Of a stretch of DNA of 37,491 nt, positions 26,519-34,097 are shown in pieces. Made by a program: the position numbers and the translations under genes. This DNA comes from Candidatus Cryptobacteroides aphodequi (GTDB lineage: Bacteria > Bacteroidota > Bacteroidia > Bacteroidales > UBA932), in NCBI GenBank assembly GCA_018065265.1, contig JAGHTP010000064.1, positions 1 to 37,491 on the forward strand. Reading direction: 5' to 3'. The notes beneath the pieces are model-generated. The model did not search any database, was not told where the DNA came from, and worked only from the letters and a program-made list of their open reading frames with translations. Position 1 is the stretch's first letter. Each line of letters begins with the position of its first letter.

Positions 26519-26992
26519 TCAGATGCTGTCGAATATGAGTGGAAGTATATCGTCCACGCGGTCGAACTTCCATATGCGCTCGGCACCTACCATAATCACC
26601 GACATAGGCTTGCCGGACTTGGTCTGGTACTGGGCCATGACCTGACGGCAGGCCCCGCAGGGTGTTGCGGGGGCCTGTGTCAGTCTTCCGTATACGCCGC
26701 CGGCTATGGCGATGCTCTCCATATCCTTTCCGGGATATGTGGCGCTTGCTGCGAACATTGCCGTGCGTTCGGCGCAGAGTCCCGAAGGAAACGCGGCGTT
26801 CTCCTGGTTGGCGCCCTGAACTGTGATTCCGCCGCTGAGGCGTACCGCAGCACCCACATTGAAGTGGGAGTAGGGGGCATAGGAGCCCTTCATTGCGTCG
26901 ATGGCACTCTTTGCAAGCGCCTTGTCGGCGGCTTCGAGTTCGTCAATGGATGAATACTCCTTGAAATTCAGCTTGATTTCCTTCGTTATCAT
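26519..26992 (-). CDS. cdd: Cytidine deaminase
   Basis: A 157-residue enzyme deaminating cytidine/deoxycytidine to uridine in pyrimidine salvage. Zinc and catalytic residues are C73-A-E75 (GLCAERTAMF) and PCGAC with C112 and C115; SYAPYSHFNVGAA (37-49) and QGANQENAAFPSG bind the nucleoside. This is the homotetrameric three-Cys type. The start is the ATG at 26992; the upstream frame overlaps the transketolase gene. It begins 10 bp after the transketolase C-terminal subunit stop and is followed by a strong terminator. Confidence 0.93.
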   Translation of the reverse strand: MITKEIKLNFKEYSSIDELEAADKALAKSAIDAMKGSYAPYSHFNVGAAVRLSGGITVQGANQENAAFPSGLCAERTAMFAASATYPGKDMESIAIAGGVYGRLTQAPATPCGACRQVMAQYQTKSGKPMSVIMVGAERIWKFDRVDDILPLIFDSI

Positions 26993-27002
26993 ATTCGAGA
27001 TG

Positions 27003-27959
27003 TTATTTCTTGCGTGAAATGGCTTTGCGGGCAGCCTCGGCGATGTGCTCGGCGTCAAGGCCATAGGCCTTCATAAGTTCGCCGGGTTTGCCTGACTGGC
27101 CAAAGCGGTCCTGACCGTTGATGAGCTCGACGGGAACGGGCTGGTTTGCGGCTGCAAGCGAGCAGACTGCCTCTCCGAGTCCTCCGGCCCAGTTGTGCTC
27201 TTCGGCTACAACTGCACAGCCTGTCTTGGCGAGCGAGGCGAGAAGTGCCTTCTCGTCGAGAGGCTTGATTGTGGCCACGTTGAGAACCTCGGCGCTGATG
27301 CCTTCGGCCTCGAGCATTTCGGCTGCTGTGAGGGCCTCCCAAACGAGGTGGCCGCAGGTTGCGATTGTAACGTCCTTGCCTTCGTTGAGATTGTAGATCT
27401 TACCGATCTCGAAGGGCTCGTCGGCTCCGGTGAAGTTGGCTACCGAGGGGCGTCCGAAACGAAGATAGACGGGGCCGTCCCAGGCTGCAGCAGCGACTGT
27501 GGCGTTCTTGGTCTGGTTGTAGTCGCAGGGAACTACGACTGCCATACCGGGAAGGGCGCGCATAAGGGCGATGTCTTCCATTGTCTGGTGTGTGGCACCG
27601 TCTTCGCCGAGGGTGATTCCTGCGTGCGAAGAGGCTATCTTCACGTTGGTGTGCGAATATGCCACCTCCTGACGGAGCTGGTCGTAAACACGTCCGGTAA
27701 CGAACTCTGCGAAAGAACCTATGAAAGGAATCTTTCCGGTGATTGCCAGGCCGGCTGCAACGCCAACCATATTGGCTTCTCCGATACCGCACTGTATGAA
27801 CCTGTCGGGGAACTCCTTCTTGAAATCACCCATCTTTACTGAAGGGGTGAGGTCGGCAGTGAGGGCAACCACTTCGGGGAATTTGCGTCCTGCCTCTACG
27901 AGTCCTGCGCCGAAACCGCTGCGGGTATCGATCTTTCCGCTGTCAATATACTTTTTCAT
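27003..27959 (-). CDS. Transketolase, C-terminal subunit
   Basis: A 318-residue subunit carrying the pyrimidine-binding (PP-like Pyr) domain with the cofactor-activating Glu in CGIGEANMVGVAAGLA, the FAEFVTGRVYDQLR region, and the C-terminal transketolase domain. It pairs with the N-terminal subunit to make a split transketolase for the non-oxidative pentose phosphate pathway. Start ATG at 27959, 1 bp after the stop of the N-terminal subunit. Split genes are usual in Bacteroidota and archaea; the 1-deoxyxylulose-5-phosphate synthase family is also related, but the two-gene arrangement favours transketolase. Confidence 0.92.
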   Translation of the reverse strand: MKKYIDSGKIDTRSGFGAGLVEAGRKFPEVVALTADLTPSVKMGDFKKEFPDRFIQCGIGEANMVGVAAGLAITGKIPFIGSFAEFVTGRVYDQLRQEVAYSHTNVKIASSHAGITLGEDGATHQTMEDIALMRALPGMAVVVPCDYNQTKNATVAAAAWDGPVYLRFGRPSVANFTGADEPFEIGKIYNLNEGKDVTIATCGHLVWEALTAAEMLEAEGISAEVLNVATIKPLDEKALLASLAKTGCAVVAEEHNWAGGLGEAVCSLAAANQPVPVELINGQDRFGQSGKPGELMKAYGLDAEHIAEAARKAISRKK

Positions 27960-27960
27960 A

Positions 27961-28791
27961 CTAATAGTCTCCCAATGTTTCTTCAAGTTGTGCGAGGGCT
28001 GCAGCGCACTCTTCTGCGTTAGGGGCCTTTCCGTGCCACTTGTGTGTGCCTGCCATGAAATCGACTCCGTGACCCATCTCGGTCTTGAAGAGAATCATCT
28101 TAGGCTTGCCGTTCTCTGCGTGAGCCAGCTCGAAAGCGCTTTCGATGCTGTCGAAGTCGTGTCCGTCGGCTACGATTACGTCCCAGCCGAATGCCGACCA
28201 CTTGTCGCGCAGGTCTTCGATACCTGTAACGGTGGTGGTGGGGCCGTCGATCTGCTGGCCGTTCCAGTCGGTCATTGCGATGAGGTTGTCAACCTTGTGG
28301 TGCTGTGCCCACATAGCGCTCTCCCAGATTTCGCCTTCCTCGCTCTCGCCGTCTCCGCAGAGAACATATACGCGGTGAGCGTCGCCGTCCATCTTCTTGC
28401 CGAGAGCCATACCGGCTGCGACTGCAAGACCCTGTCCGAGCGAGCCTGAGGGCTTGAATACGCCGGGGAGGTTGTCGGTCACGCAGGGGTGGCCCTGGAG
28501 GCGGCTGCCCATTTTGCGCAGTGTGCCGAGTTCCTCGATGGGGAAGTAGCCGCTGCGTGCGAGTTCACTGTAATACACGGGTGCAAGATGACCTGCTGAG
28601 AGGATGAATACGTCCTGGCCCTTGCCAGAGCGTGTCCAGGTCTTGGGGTCGTGCTGCATCTCTTTGAAATACAGCGTTGTGAGTACGTCGGCGATGCCGA
28701 TCGATCCGCCCGGATGGCCGGAGCCGGCGCCGTTTACCATACGGATGACGTCGCGACGGACCTGTGAAGCGATTTTCTGTAAATTTTCCAT
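27961..28791 (-). CDS. Transketolase, N-terminal (TPP-binding) subunit
   Basis: A 276-residue subunit with the thiamine pyrophosphate motif GDG (146-148)...N177 (CGDGESEEGEIWE to DWNGQQIDG) and the substrate/cofactor His in SGHPGGS (24-30). The subunit needs the C-terminal partner for activity. TPP use links it loosely to the TPP-controlled thiM gene elsewhere in the window. It lies just downstream of the tRNA-Thr terminator; no TAnnTTTG promoter box was found in the 34 bp between them, so the promoter is unidentified. Confidence 0.93.
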   Translation of the reverse strand: MENLQKIASQVRRDVIRMVNGAGSGHPGGSIGIADVLTTLYFKEMQHDPKTWTRSGKGQDVFILSAGHLAPVYYSELARSGYFPIEELGTLRKMGSRLQGHPCVTDNLPGVFKPSGSLGQGLAVAAGMALGKKMDGDAHRVYVLCGDGESEEGEIWESAMWAQHHKVDNLIAMTDWNGQQIDGPTTTVTGIEDLRDKWSAFGWDVIVADGHDFDSIESAFELAHAENGKPKMILFKTEMGHGVDFMAGTHKWHGKAPNAEECAAALAQLEETLGDY

Positions 28792-28816
28792 ATTAGAAAG
28801 TTGTGTTATTTCTATG

Positions 28817-28854
28817 ACAAAAACTGCCCCGGCTCTCGTGCTGAGAACCGGGGC
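28817..28854 (-). terminator. Rho-independent terminator after tRNA-Thr
   Basis: On the minus strand GCCCCGG (28854-28848) pairs with CCGGGGC (28832-28826), with an inner GAGA/TCTC-type extension. The hairpin is followed by AGTTTTTG. It starts 10 bp past the tRNA 3' end. Confidence 0.88.
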
Positions 28855-28864
28855 TTGTCTTATG

Positions 28865-28937
28865 AGCCACTTGGGAGACTCGGACTCCCGACCTACGCGT
28901 TACGAATGCGTTGCTCTACCGACTGAGCTAAAGTGGC
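28865..28937 (-). tRNA. trnT(CGU): tRNA-Thr (anticodon CGU)
   Basis: 73 nt on the minus strand: acceptor GCCACTT/AAGTGGC, D-arm GCTC..GAGC with GG in the loop, anticodon loop TTCGTAA (anticodon CGT, codon ACG), T-arm GGGAG/CTCCC, discriminator T. CCA is not encoded. Two oddities: an A-C apposition at the base of the anticodon loop (positions 31/39) and a T-loop TCCGAGT with C instead of T at position 55. It has its own promoter (28981-28988) and terminator. Confidence 0.95.
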
Positions 28938-28980
28938 AAATGTGCCCCGGCGGCCATCGCGGCGATGCGTTTCAGGGTCA

Positions 28981-28988
28981 CAAATATA
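28981..28988 (-). promoter_or_regulatory. -7 promoter box of tRNA-Thr
   Basis: TATATTTG on the minus strand, identical to the SRP RNA box. The start is expected near 28976, giving a 5' leader of about 38 nt to be removed by RNase P. A clear -33 TTTG is not seen. Confidence 0.6.
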
Positions 28989-29008
28989 CGATTTAATATT
29001 CTAAATTC

Positions 29009-30313
29009 CTAAAGGAACAGCAACTGTACCAGCACATATACCGGCAGCAGGGTTATGAGCGAGAACTTGAGCATATAGCCGAAGAACGAAGGCATCTTTA
29101 CGCCGCTCTCTTCTGCGATTGCCTTTACCATGAAGTTGGGGCCGTTGCCGATGTAAGTGAGCGAACCGAAGAACACGGCGCCGAGCGAAATGGCCTTGAG
29201 AAGTATCTCGGGGATTCCGGCTACGAACGTGCCGCCTGCGAATGCGCTGAGGTCCAGACCGCTCGCTACCGAATAGAATGCTACCGCGGTGGGCGAGTTG
29301 TCCAGGAAGGCGCTGAGTGCACCGGTGCTGTAGTAGAACTGCCAGGGAGCGCTCAGACCGAGCGACATTGCGTTCTGATTGAGGAAGAGCAGCGCAGGGG
29401 TCATAGTGGTGAATATGCCGACGAACAGGATTGCGACCTCGAGTATGGGGCCCCAGCTGAAGCTGTTACCTTTGCGCACGGTCTGCGAGGTAGTCCTGAG
29501 CGAAAGCAGTATGATGATTCCGAGCACCCATTCGCGCAGATGCTGTACGAAGAACGATGCACCTTCGCGCCCCATTGCGGGAATATAGTGTTCGTTGAGG
29601 AAGATCACGGCCAGCATAATGCACAGCAGCCAGATGAAGTTGATGCGGCCCTTGACGCGTATGGGCGAGATCTCCGTCAGGTCGGCCTTGCGTGCTTCAC
29701 GCGGCTCCTTGCGGAACATTATGGTGTCCCAGATCAGGTAAATCGCAAGCAGGAGGATACCGGTGAAAACCCACTGAGGCGCGAGGCTTGTGAACCATCC
29801 GAACGGAGTGCCGCGCAGGTAAAGCAGGAAGAGCGGGGGATCGCCCAGTGGCGAAAGAATACCGCCGCAGTTTGCAACCATCGCGATAAAGAAGAGTACG
29901 GTGTGCGTCTTGTGAACCCTCTGCTTGTTGATTTGGAGCAGGGGCCTGATGAGCAGCATCGCGGCTCCGGTCGTGCCCATTATCGAGGCAAGAAGGAAAC
30001 CGAGCGAAAGGATGACTCCGTTGACTATAGGTGTCGCCGCAACGTCACCCTTGATTTGTATGCCGCCCGTTACCACGAAGAGTGCGAGCAGAAGTACGAT
30101 GAAGGGGAAGTAGTCGCCGGCGATCTGGTGAATCAGTTGATGTCCAAGGCCGATGCAGCAGAGATAGATGGCCGTGGGGACGGCTATGGCAAGCGTGCAG
30201 ATGAGTTTGTTGCGGTTGCTCTCCCAGAACTTCGATGCGAAAAGGGGAACTACTGCAATCATCAGCAGCATTACTATAAAGGGAATTAGTGTCCAGGCTT
30301 GAATGTCAGTCAT
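29009..30313 (-). CDS. nhaD: NhaD-type sodium:proton antiporter
   Basis: A 434-residue inner-membrane protein with about 11-12 hydrophobic helices. Ion-transporter superfamily marks are MGTTGAAMLLIRP (112-124), SPLGDPP (154-160), the LDNSPTAVAFY loop and YIGNGPNFMVK near the C terminus, as in NhaD antiporters that exchange Na+/Li+ for H+. Citrate-type carriers share the fold, so substrate is inferred from these motifs. It begins 3 bp after the FAH-like gene, last in the dnaN run. Confidence 0.85.
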   Translation of the reverse strand: MTDIQAWTLIPFIVMLLMIAVVPLFASKFWESNRNKLICTLAIAVPTAIYLCCIGLGHQLIHQIAGDYFPFIVLLLALFVVTGGIQIKGDVAATPIVNGVILSLGFLLASIMGTTGAAMLLIRPLLQINKQRVHKTHTVLFFIAMVANCGGILSPLGDPPLFLLYLRGTPFGWFTSLAPQWVFTGILLLAIYLIWDTIMFRKEPREARKADLTEISPIRVKGRINFIWLLCIMLAVIFLNEHYIPAMGREGASFFVQHLREWVLGIIILLSLRTTSQTVRKGNSFSWGPILEVAILFVGIFTTMTPALLFLNQNAMSLGLSAPWQFYYSTGALSAFLDNSPTAVAFYSVASGLDLSAFAGGTFVAGIPEILLKAISLGAVFFGSLTYIGNGPNFMVKAIAEESGVKMPSFFGYMLKFSLITLLPVYVLVQLLFL

Positions 30314-30316
30314 AGG

Positions 30317-30883
30317 TTAAAGTATGATTTTAAAGTCGATGACCTCGTTTTCGCAGTAGCTGCCGCGTATGTGGCACTGCTCGCCGCCACGGCAGCAGAC
30401 GCTTTTTCGCGGAGCGAGCTCTATGGCGATAAGGTCACCTGTGCGTATGTAGATGTGTTTCGTGATATCTTCGATTGCCTGCTCAATGAACGATGGCTCG
30501 TGGGCGCTGCATTCGAAAATGGGCTCCGCGTTGCGTGTAAGCTGGAAGATGTTGCCTTCGCGCCCCAGAGTCACCCTGTTGTACATAGGGAAGGGGAGGA
30601 AGGACGTGTGGTCCAGGCAACTGGCTTCGGCAAAGCCTTCCGGGCTCCCGGAAATGAGGTTTTCGGGGTACAGAAGGGCTCCGTAGCCTATGGAGTCGTA
30701 GTAACGTTCGGCAAATTTGGCGGCAACGCTGCGGCCGGCACGGCTTACACGTACGAACAGCACCGGAGCAAGCGAGACTTCGTCGACGAATTCGGGAAGG
30801 AATGCGTCCTCGTTGTCGCGCTCCCAGGTGGTGTCGGGGCGTACGATGCAGTGTCCGGAATATGTTCTGAGCGCTATGTTCAA
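30317..30883 (-). CDS. FAH-fold protein lacking metal-binding motif (probable pseudoenzyme)
   Basis: A 188-residue protein whose middle aligns by eye with short fumarylacetoacetate-hydrolase-family proteins: RPDTTW...FLPEFVDEV, then VSRAGRSVAAKFAERYYDSIGYG (family: INRVGKHIEEKFAHKYYDEIG), LDHTSFLP, and ITKHIYIRTGDLIAIE. The metal-binding Glu-x-Glu after the DEV strand is replaced (SLAPVLF), and the GTPxGVGP loop is replaced by LAPRKSVCCRGG, which begins a Cys-containing stretch (CC, then two single Cys). I infer loss of the classical hydrolase activity. The start is TTG in a TTGA overlap with the exonuclease stop, implying coupling. Function unknown. Confidence 0.6.
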   Translation of the reverse strand: MNIALRTYSGHCIVRPDTTWERDNEDAFLPEFVDEVSLAPVLFVRVSRAGRSVAAKFAERYYDSIGYGALLYPENLISGSPEGFAEASCLDHTSFLPFPMYNRVTLGREGNIFQLTRNAEPIFECSAHEPSFIEQAIEDITKHIYIRTGDLIAIELAPRKSVCCRGGEQCHIRGSYCENEVIDFKIIL

Positions 30884-31731
30884 AACAGCCTCCCGTTTCC
30901 GTTGGAACCGAACTTGCTGGCAAGCGCTTCGCGGCCGAATTCTTCTTCGAAATGGGCAAAGCGAGCCTTGGTGTCGAGAGGGAAGCTTCCCTGGGCTATC
31001 CAGCTGAAGTAGCCGCGGTCGGTGCGATAGACTTCGCGCAGGGTCTTGCCCTTGTGCTTTCCGAAGTTGACCGTAACCTCGCCCTTGTCGTTAAGGATGA
31101 GATGTCCGGCGAAATCGACGTATTTGCGGCCTACGAACGAACTGAGCTGGGCAACGTCGTTCTTGAGCTGGTCGGGATAGCGGTCGAGCTGAGCCTTGAG
31201 AACCTCGTATGTGGCCACGGTGTCGGCTTCTGCCGTGTGGGCGTTGTCGAAATCCTGGCCTCCGCAATAGAAGCGGTATGCGGCCCTCAGGTTGCGGGGC
31301 TCCATCGCGTGATAGATGTTCTGAACATCGACCATTACGGGTTCGTGGAGGTCGACATCGACCTTCTTGCCCGTAAGGCGCACCCTTTCGAACTCTTCCG
31401 CCAGCATTGGCAGGTCGAATTTGGCGCTGTTGAATCCGGCGAGATCGCTGTCCTTGAGCCAGGATGCTATCTCATCCGCGCAGTCATAGAAAGTGGGGCA
31501 GTCCACGAGGTCGGAATCCTTAACCCCGTTGACTTCCGAAGCTTTCGGATCGATAGGCCTCTGGCACTGCTTCTCATAGTCCCAGGGGCGTATCTTCCAG
31601 GTTTTTATGCGCTGTTCTCCGCCGGGGAACACCTTTACGAAGCTCAGTTCGATTATGGAGTCCTGCGGAATGTTCAGACCGGTGCTTTCAATGTCGAAGA
31701 AAAGCAACGGCCTCTTGAGATCGAGTTCCAT
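30880..31731 (-). CDS. DEDDh 3'-5' exonuclease (DnaQ-like) with C-terminal extension
   Basis: A 283-residue nuclease. Residues 1-180 are a DnaQ-like domain with D13/E15 (FDIESTG), D106 (FNSAKFD) and H165/D170 (HTAEAD), a full DEDDh set. Residues about 215-252 (VNFGKHKGKTLREV...FSWIAQGSF) are a small C-terminal module found in several Bacteroidota exonucleases and resembling the quorum-sensing-regulated virulence-factor-like domain. In between, QLSSF (195-199) resembles the beta-clamp-binding pentapeptide QL[SD]LF. It begins 9 bp after dnaN, so replication proofreading or repair is a reasonable role. No alpha-subunit (dnaE) gene is nearby. Confidence 0.88.
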   Translation of the reverse strand: MELDLKRPLLFFDIESTGLNIPQDSIIELSFVKVFPGGEQRIKTWKIRPWDYEKQCQRPIDPKASEVNGVKDSDLVDCPTFYDCADEIASWLKDSDLAGFNSAKFDLPMLAEEFERVRLTGKKVDVDLHEPVMVDVQNIYHAMEPRNLRAAYRFYCGGQDFDNAHTAEADTVATYEVLKAQLDRYPDQLKNDVAQLSSFVGRKYVDFAGHLILNDKGEVTVNFGKHKGKTLREVYRTDRGYFSWIAQGSFPLDTKARFAHFEEEFGREALASKFGSNGNGRLF

Positions 31732-31740
31732 TCCCAGTGC

Positions 31741-32862
31741 TTAAGAAACCATTATCGGCATTATGATGCCGCAGATCTTCTCGCTCTCGGCCTCTTCCTC
31801 TGAAGGAACGATGAGGGCTGCACGACGTGCGTCGGCGAACTTCATCACAAGGGCCTCGCAGTTCATGTTCGAGAGGATCTCGATGATGAAGCTGCTCTTG
31901 AAACCTATGGCGAGCTCGTCTCCGTTATACTCGCAAGGGAGCTTCTCGTATGCTGCGATGGCGAAGCCGAGGTCCTGTGCGGTTATCTCGAGCTGGCCGG
32001 CCTTGAGCTCGAACTTGATGTGGTTCGAAGCCTTGTTGGCGCACACTGCGACACGCTTTACTGTGCTGAGCAGCTGCTCGCGGTCGATGCGGAGTATGTT
32101 GGAGTTGTTCTGGGGGATTACGTCGCGGTACTTGGGATATTTGCCAACTACAAGGCGGCATACCATCATTGTGGCGCCGAAGCGGAATACGACGGTGGTG
32201 TCGTCGAACGATACTTCAACGTTCTCGATTTCCTTGCCTATGATGCTGCGGAGCACGCCTGCGGGTTTCTTGTGAAGGATGAACGAAGCCTTGATGCCTG
32301 CGGCAAGAGCCTTGTCGGTATAGCAGATGAGTTTGTGCGAGTCGGACGCCACGAGCGTTGTGGCGGCGGTGTCGATATCGAAGAAGATACCGTTCATCGC
32401 GGGACGCATCTCGTCGTCAGCGGTGGCGTAGATGGTGCCGTTGATGCCTTCGATGAGGGTCTGTGCGGGGAAGACGATGTTCTGGGCGCCTTCGAGCTCG
32501 CTCTTAATTTCGGGGTAGTCCTCTGCGGGGAAGTACGGCAGCGAAGAGTTACCGTTGCTCCAGATGCACTCGAACGAAGAGTCCGAAGTGGTCTTGATGC
32601 AGATGGGCTGATCGGGGATTGTCTTGATGAGGTCGGTCATCTGACGTGCGGGAACGGCGATGGCGCCTTCTTTCTTCACGTTTTCGACATTGAGTTCGGT
32701 GCGGAGTGTGAGCTCCTGGTCCGATGCAGTTACGGTGAGGGTGTCACCCTCGGCCTTGAAGAGGAAATTTTCCAGAATGGGGAGCACCGATTTGGCAGGA
32801 ATGGCCTTGGAAACATCCATTATGCCTTTGAGAAGCTCGGCGCTTGAAATTGTGAATTCCAT
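31741..32862 (-). CDS. dnaN: DNA polymerase III beta subunit (sliding clamp)
   Basis: A 373-residue protein with the three-domain clamp architecture and length. The N terminus MEFTISSAELLKGIMDVSKAI and PVLPILENFLF-like segment (SVLPILENFLF), SSLPYFPAEDYPEI, and the C-terminal IIMPIM ending are diagnostic. It forms the dimeric ring that tethers polymerases to DNA. It heads the minus-strand run dnaN > exonuclease > FAH-like > nhaD (9 bp, 4-bp overlap, 3 bp) and is divergent from htrA. Confidence 0.97.
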   Translation of the reverse strand: MEFTISSAELLKGIMDVSKAIPAKSVLPILENFLFKAEGDTLTVTASDQELTLRTELNVENVKKEGAIAVPARQMTDLIKTIPDQPICIKTTSDSSFECIWSNGNSSLPYFPAEDYPEIKSELEGAQNIVFPAQTLIEGINGTIYATADDEMRPAMNGIFFDIDTAATTLVASDSHKLICYTDKALAAGIKASFILHKKPAGVLRSIIGKEIENVEVSFDDTTVVFRFGATMMVCRLVVGKYPKYRDVIPQNNSNILRIDREQLLSTVKRVAVCANKASNHIKFELKAGQLEITAQDLGFAIAAYEKLPCEYNGDELAIGFKSSFIIEILSNMNCEALVMKFADARRAALIVPSEEEAESEKICGIIMPIMVS

Positions 32863-32881
32863 ATACTATGTCTTTAATAAT

Positions 32882-32889
32882 TACATTTG
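32882..32889 (+). promoter_or_regulatory. Possible -7 promoter box of htrA
   Basis: TACATTTG on the plus strand, 71 nt upstream of the htrA ATG at 32961; no matching -33 element was found. It lies in the 98-bp divergent gap shared with dnaN. Confidence 0.3.
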
Positions 32890-32902
32890 TTTTACATCCG
32901 GG

Positions 32903-32910
32903 CAAATTTA
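32903..32910 (-). promoter_or_regulatory. Possible -7 promoter box of dnaN
   Basis: TAAATTTG on the minus strand, predicting a start near 32898 and a leader of about 36 nt to the dnaN ATG. A TTTG further upstream is closer than the usual spacing, so the match is partial. Confidence 0.4.
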
Positions 32911-32960
32911 ACAAATTTTACCGACAAAACGGCACGCATTTTGGTAAAATGTTCCTTGTT

Positions 32961-34046
32961 ATGAAAAAGTCATTTTTAGGCCTTGTCAGTGCCATTGCAC
33001 TGCTCGCCGGAGCCCCTGCGGGCGCTGCCAATTTGTCAGAAGACAATTATCCCGATTTCACTTATGCGGCGGAACATTCTGTTGACGCCGTTGTTTATGT
33101 AGAGGTCACGGCACGCACCGAAAGCGAGCCCTACCAGATAGACGACCCGCTCTTCCGTTTCTTCTTCGGAGACGAGTTCCGTCCGCAGAGCCGCGAGCGC
33201 AAGGGCAGCGGTTCAGGCGTCATAATCACCAGCGACGGTTACGTCGTCACCAACAACCACGTTGTGAACGGAGCTACGCAGATTACCATCGTCCTGAACG
33301 ACAATTCGCAGTACGAGGCGAAGCTTATCGGCACCGATCCCGTTACCGACGTTGCTCTGCTGAAGGTCGAGGCTGATTCGAGCCTGCCTTATCTTGACTT
33401 CGCCGATTCCGACGAACTCCGACTCGGCGAATGGGTGCTTGCCATCGGCAGCCCCATGGGCCGCGAACTCCAGGGAACCATTACCGCCGGAATCGTCAGC
33501 GCCAAGGGCCGCAACATACCCGACTACACGGGCCAATTCAAGATTGAGTCGTTCATTCAGACCGACGCCGCCGTCAATCCCGGAAACTCGGGCGGAGCGC
33601 TCGTCACGAAGAGCGGAAAACTCGTCGGCATCAACACCGCCATTGTTTCCACAACCGGTTCATACACAGGCTATTCGTTCGCCATCCCTTCCAATATTGT
33701 AAAGAAGACGGTTGCCGACCTCATCGAGTACGGCGAGGTGCGCAGGGCACGTCTTGGCATCGTTATGCAGGCTGTTGATCAGAGAATAGTTTCAGAGTTG
33801 AAACTTTCTTCGAAAAATGGCGTATATATTGTCGAGGTAAGCAAAGGAAGCGCAGCGGATAAGGCCGGCCTCAAGAGTGGCGATGTGCTGATCGAGATTG
33901 ACGGAATCGTAATCACATCCACATCGAAACTTCAGGAAAAGGTCAATTCCTACCGCCCCGGCGACAGTGCCCGCATCAAGTACATCCGTGGCGGGAAGAC
34001 ATACACTTCGACGGTAAATTTCCGTGGAGAAGAAGTTGTGCTCTAA
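32961..34046 (+). CDS. htrA: HtrA/Deg-family periplasmic serine protease, single PDZ
   Basis: A 361-residue secreted protease. The start is the ATG at 32961, where MKKSFLGLVSAIALLAGAPAGAA is a clean signal peptide; upstream in-frame codons lie in the promoter region. The trypsin-like triad is H100 (TNNHVV), D130 (TDVALL) and S210 (NPGNSGGA). One PDZ domain follows (about 255-355), starting at GVYIVEVSKGSAADKAGLKSGD. Most Bacteroidota DegP-type proteins are nearer 500 residues with two PDZ domains, so this is a DegS-like layout but with a cleavable signal. The role is folding-stress proteolysis in the periplasm. Confidence 0.92.
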   Translation: MKKSFLGLVSAIALLAGAPAGAANLSEDNYPDFTYAAEHSVDAVVYVEVTARTESEPYQIDDPLFRFFFGDEFRPQSRERKGSGSGVIITSDGYVVTNNHVVNGATQITIVLNDNSQYEAKLIGTDPVTDVALLKVEADSSLPYLDFADSDELRLGEWVLAIGSPMGRELQGTITAGIVSAKGRNIPDYTGQFKIESFIQTDAAVNPGNSGGALVTKSGKLVGINTAIVSTTGSYTGYSFAIPSNIVKKTVADLIEYGEVRRARLGIVMQAVDQRIVSELKLSSKNGVYIVEVSKGSAADKAGLKSGDVLIEIDGIVITSTSKLQEKVNSYRPGDSARIKYIRGGKTYTSTVNFRGEEVVL

Positions 34047-34097
34047 TTGGCCCGGCTCTTTGCTGCCTCTATTGTTGGTAAATAAATTCATTTGATA

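Noticed and set aside
27003..28791. 1-deoxyxylulose-5-phosphate synthase
   Set aside because: That enzyme is a single longer polypeptide; the two-gene split and SGHPGGS/GIGEANM motifs fit split transketolase.
28939..28975. GC-rich hairpin upstream of tRNA-Thr as a terminator of the nhaD run
   Set aside because: The CATCGC/GCGATG pairing has no T-tract on the minus strand and lies in the tRNA 5' leader.
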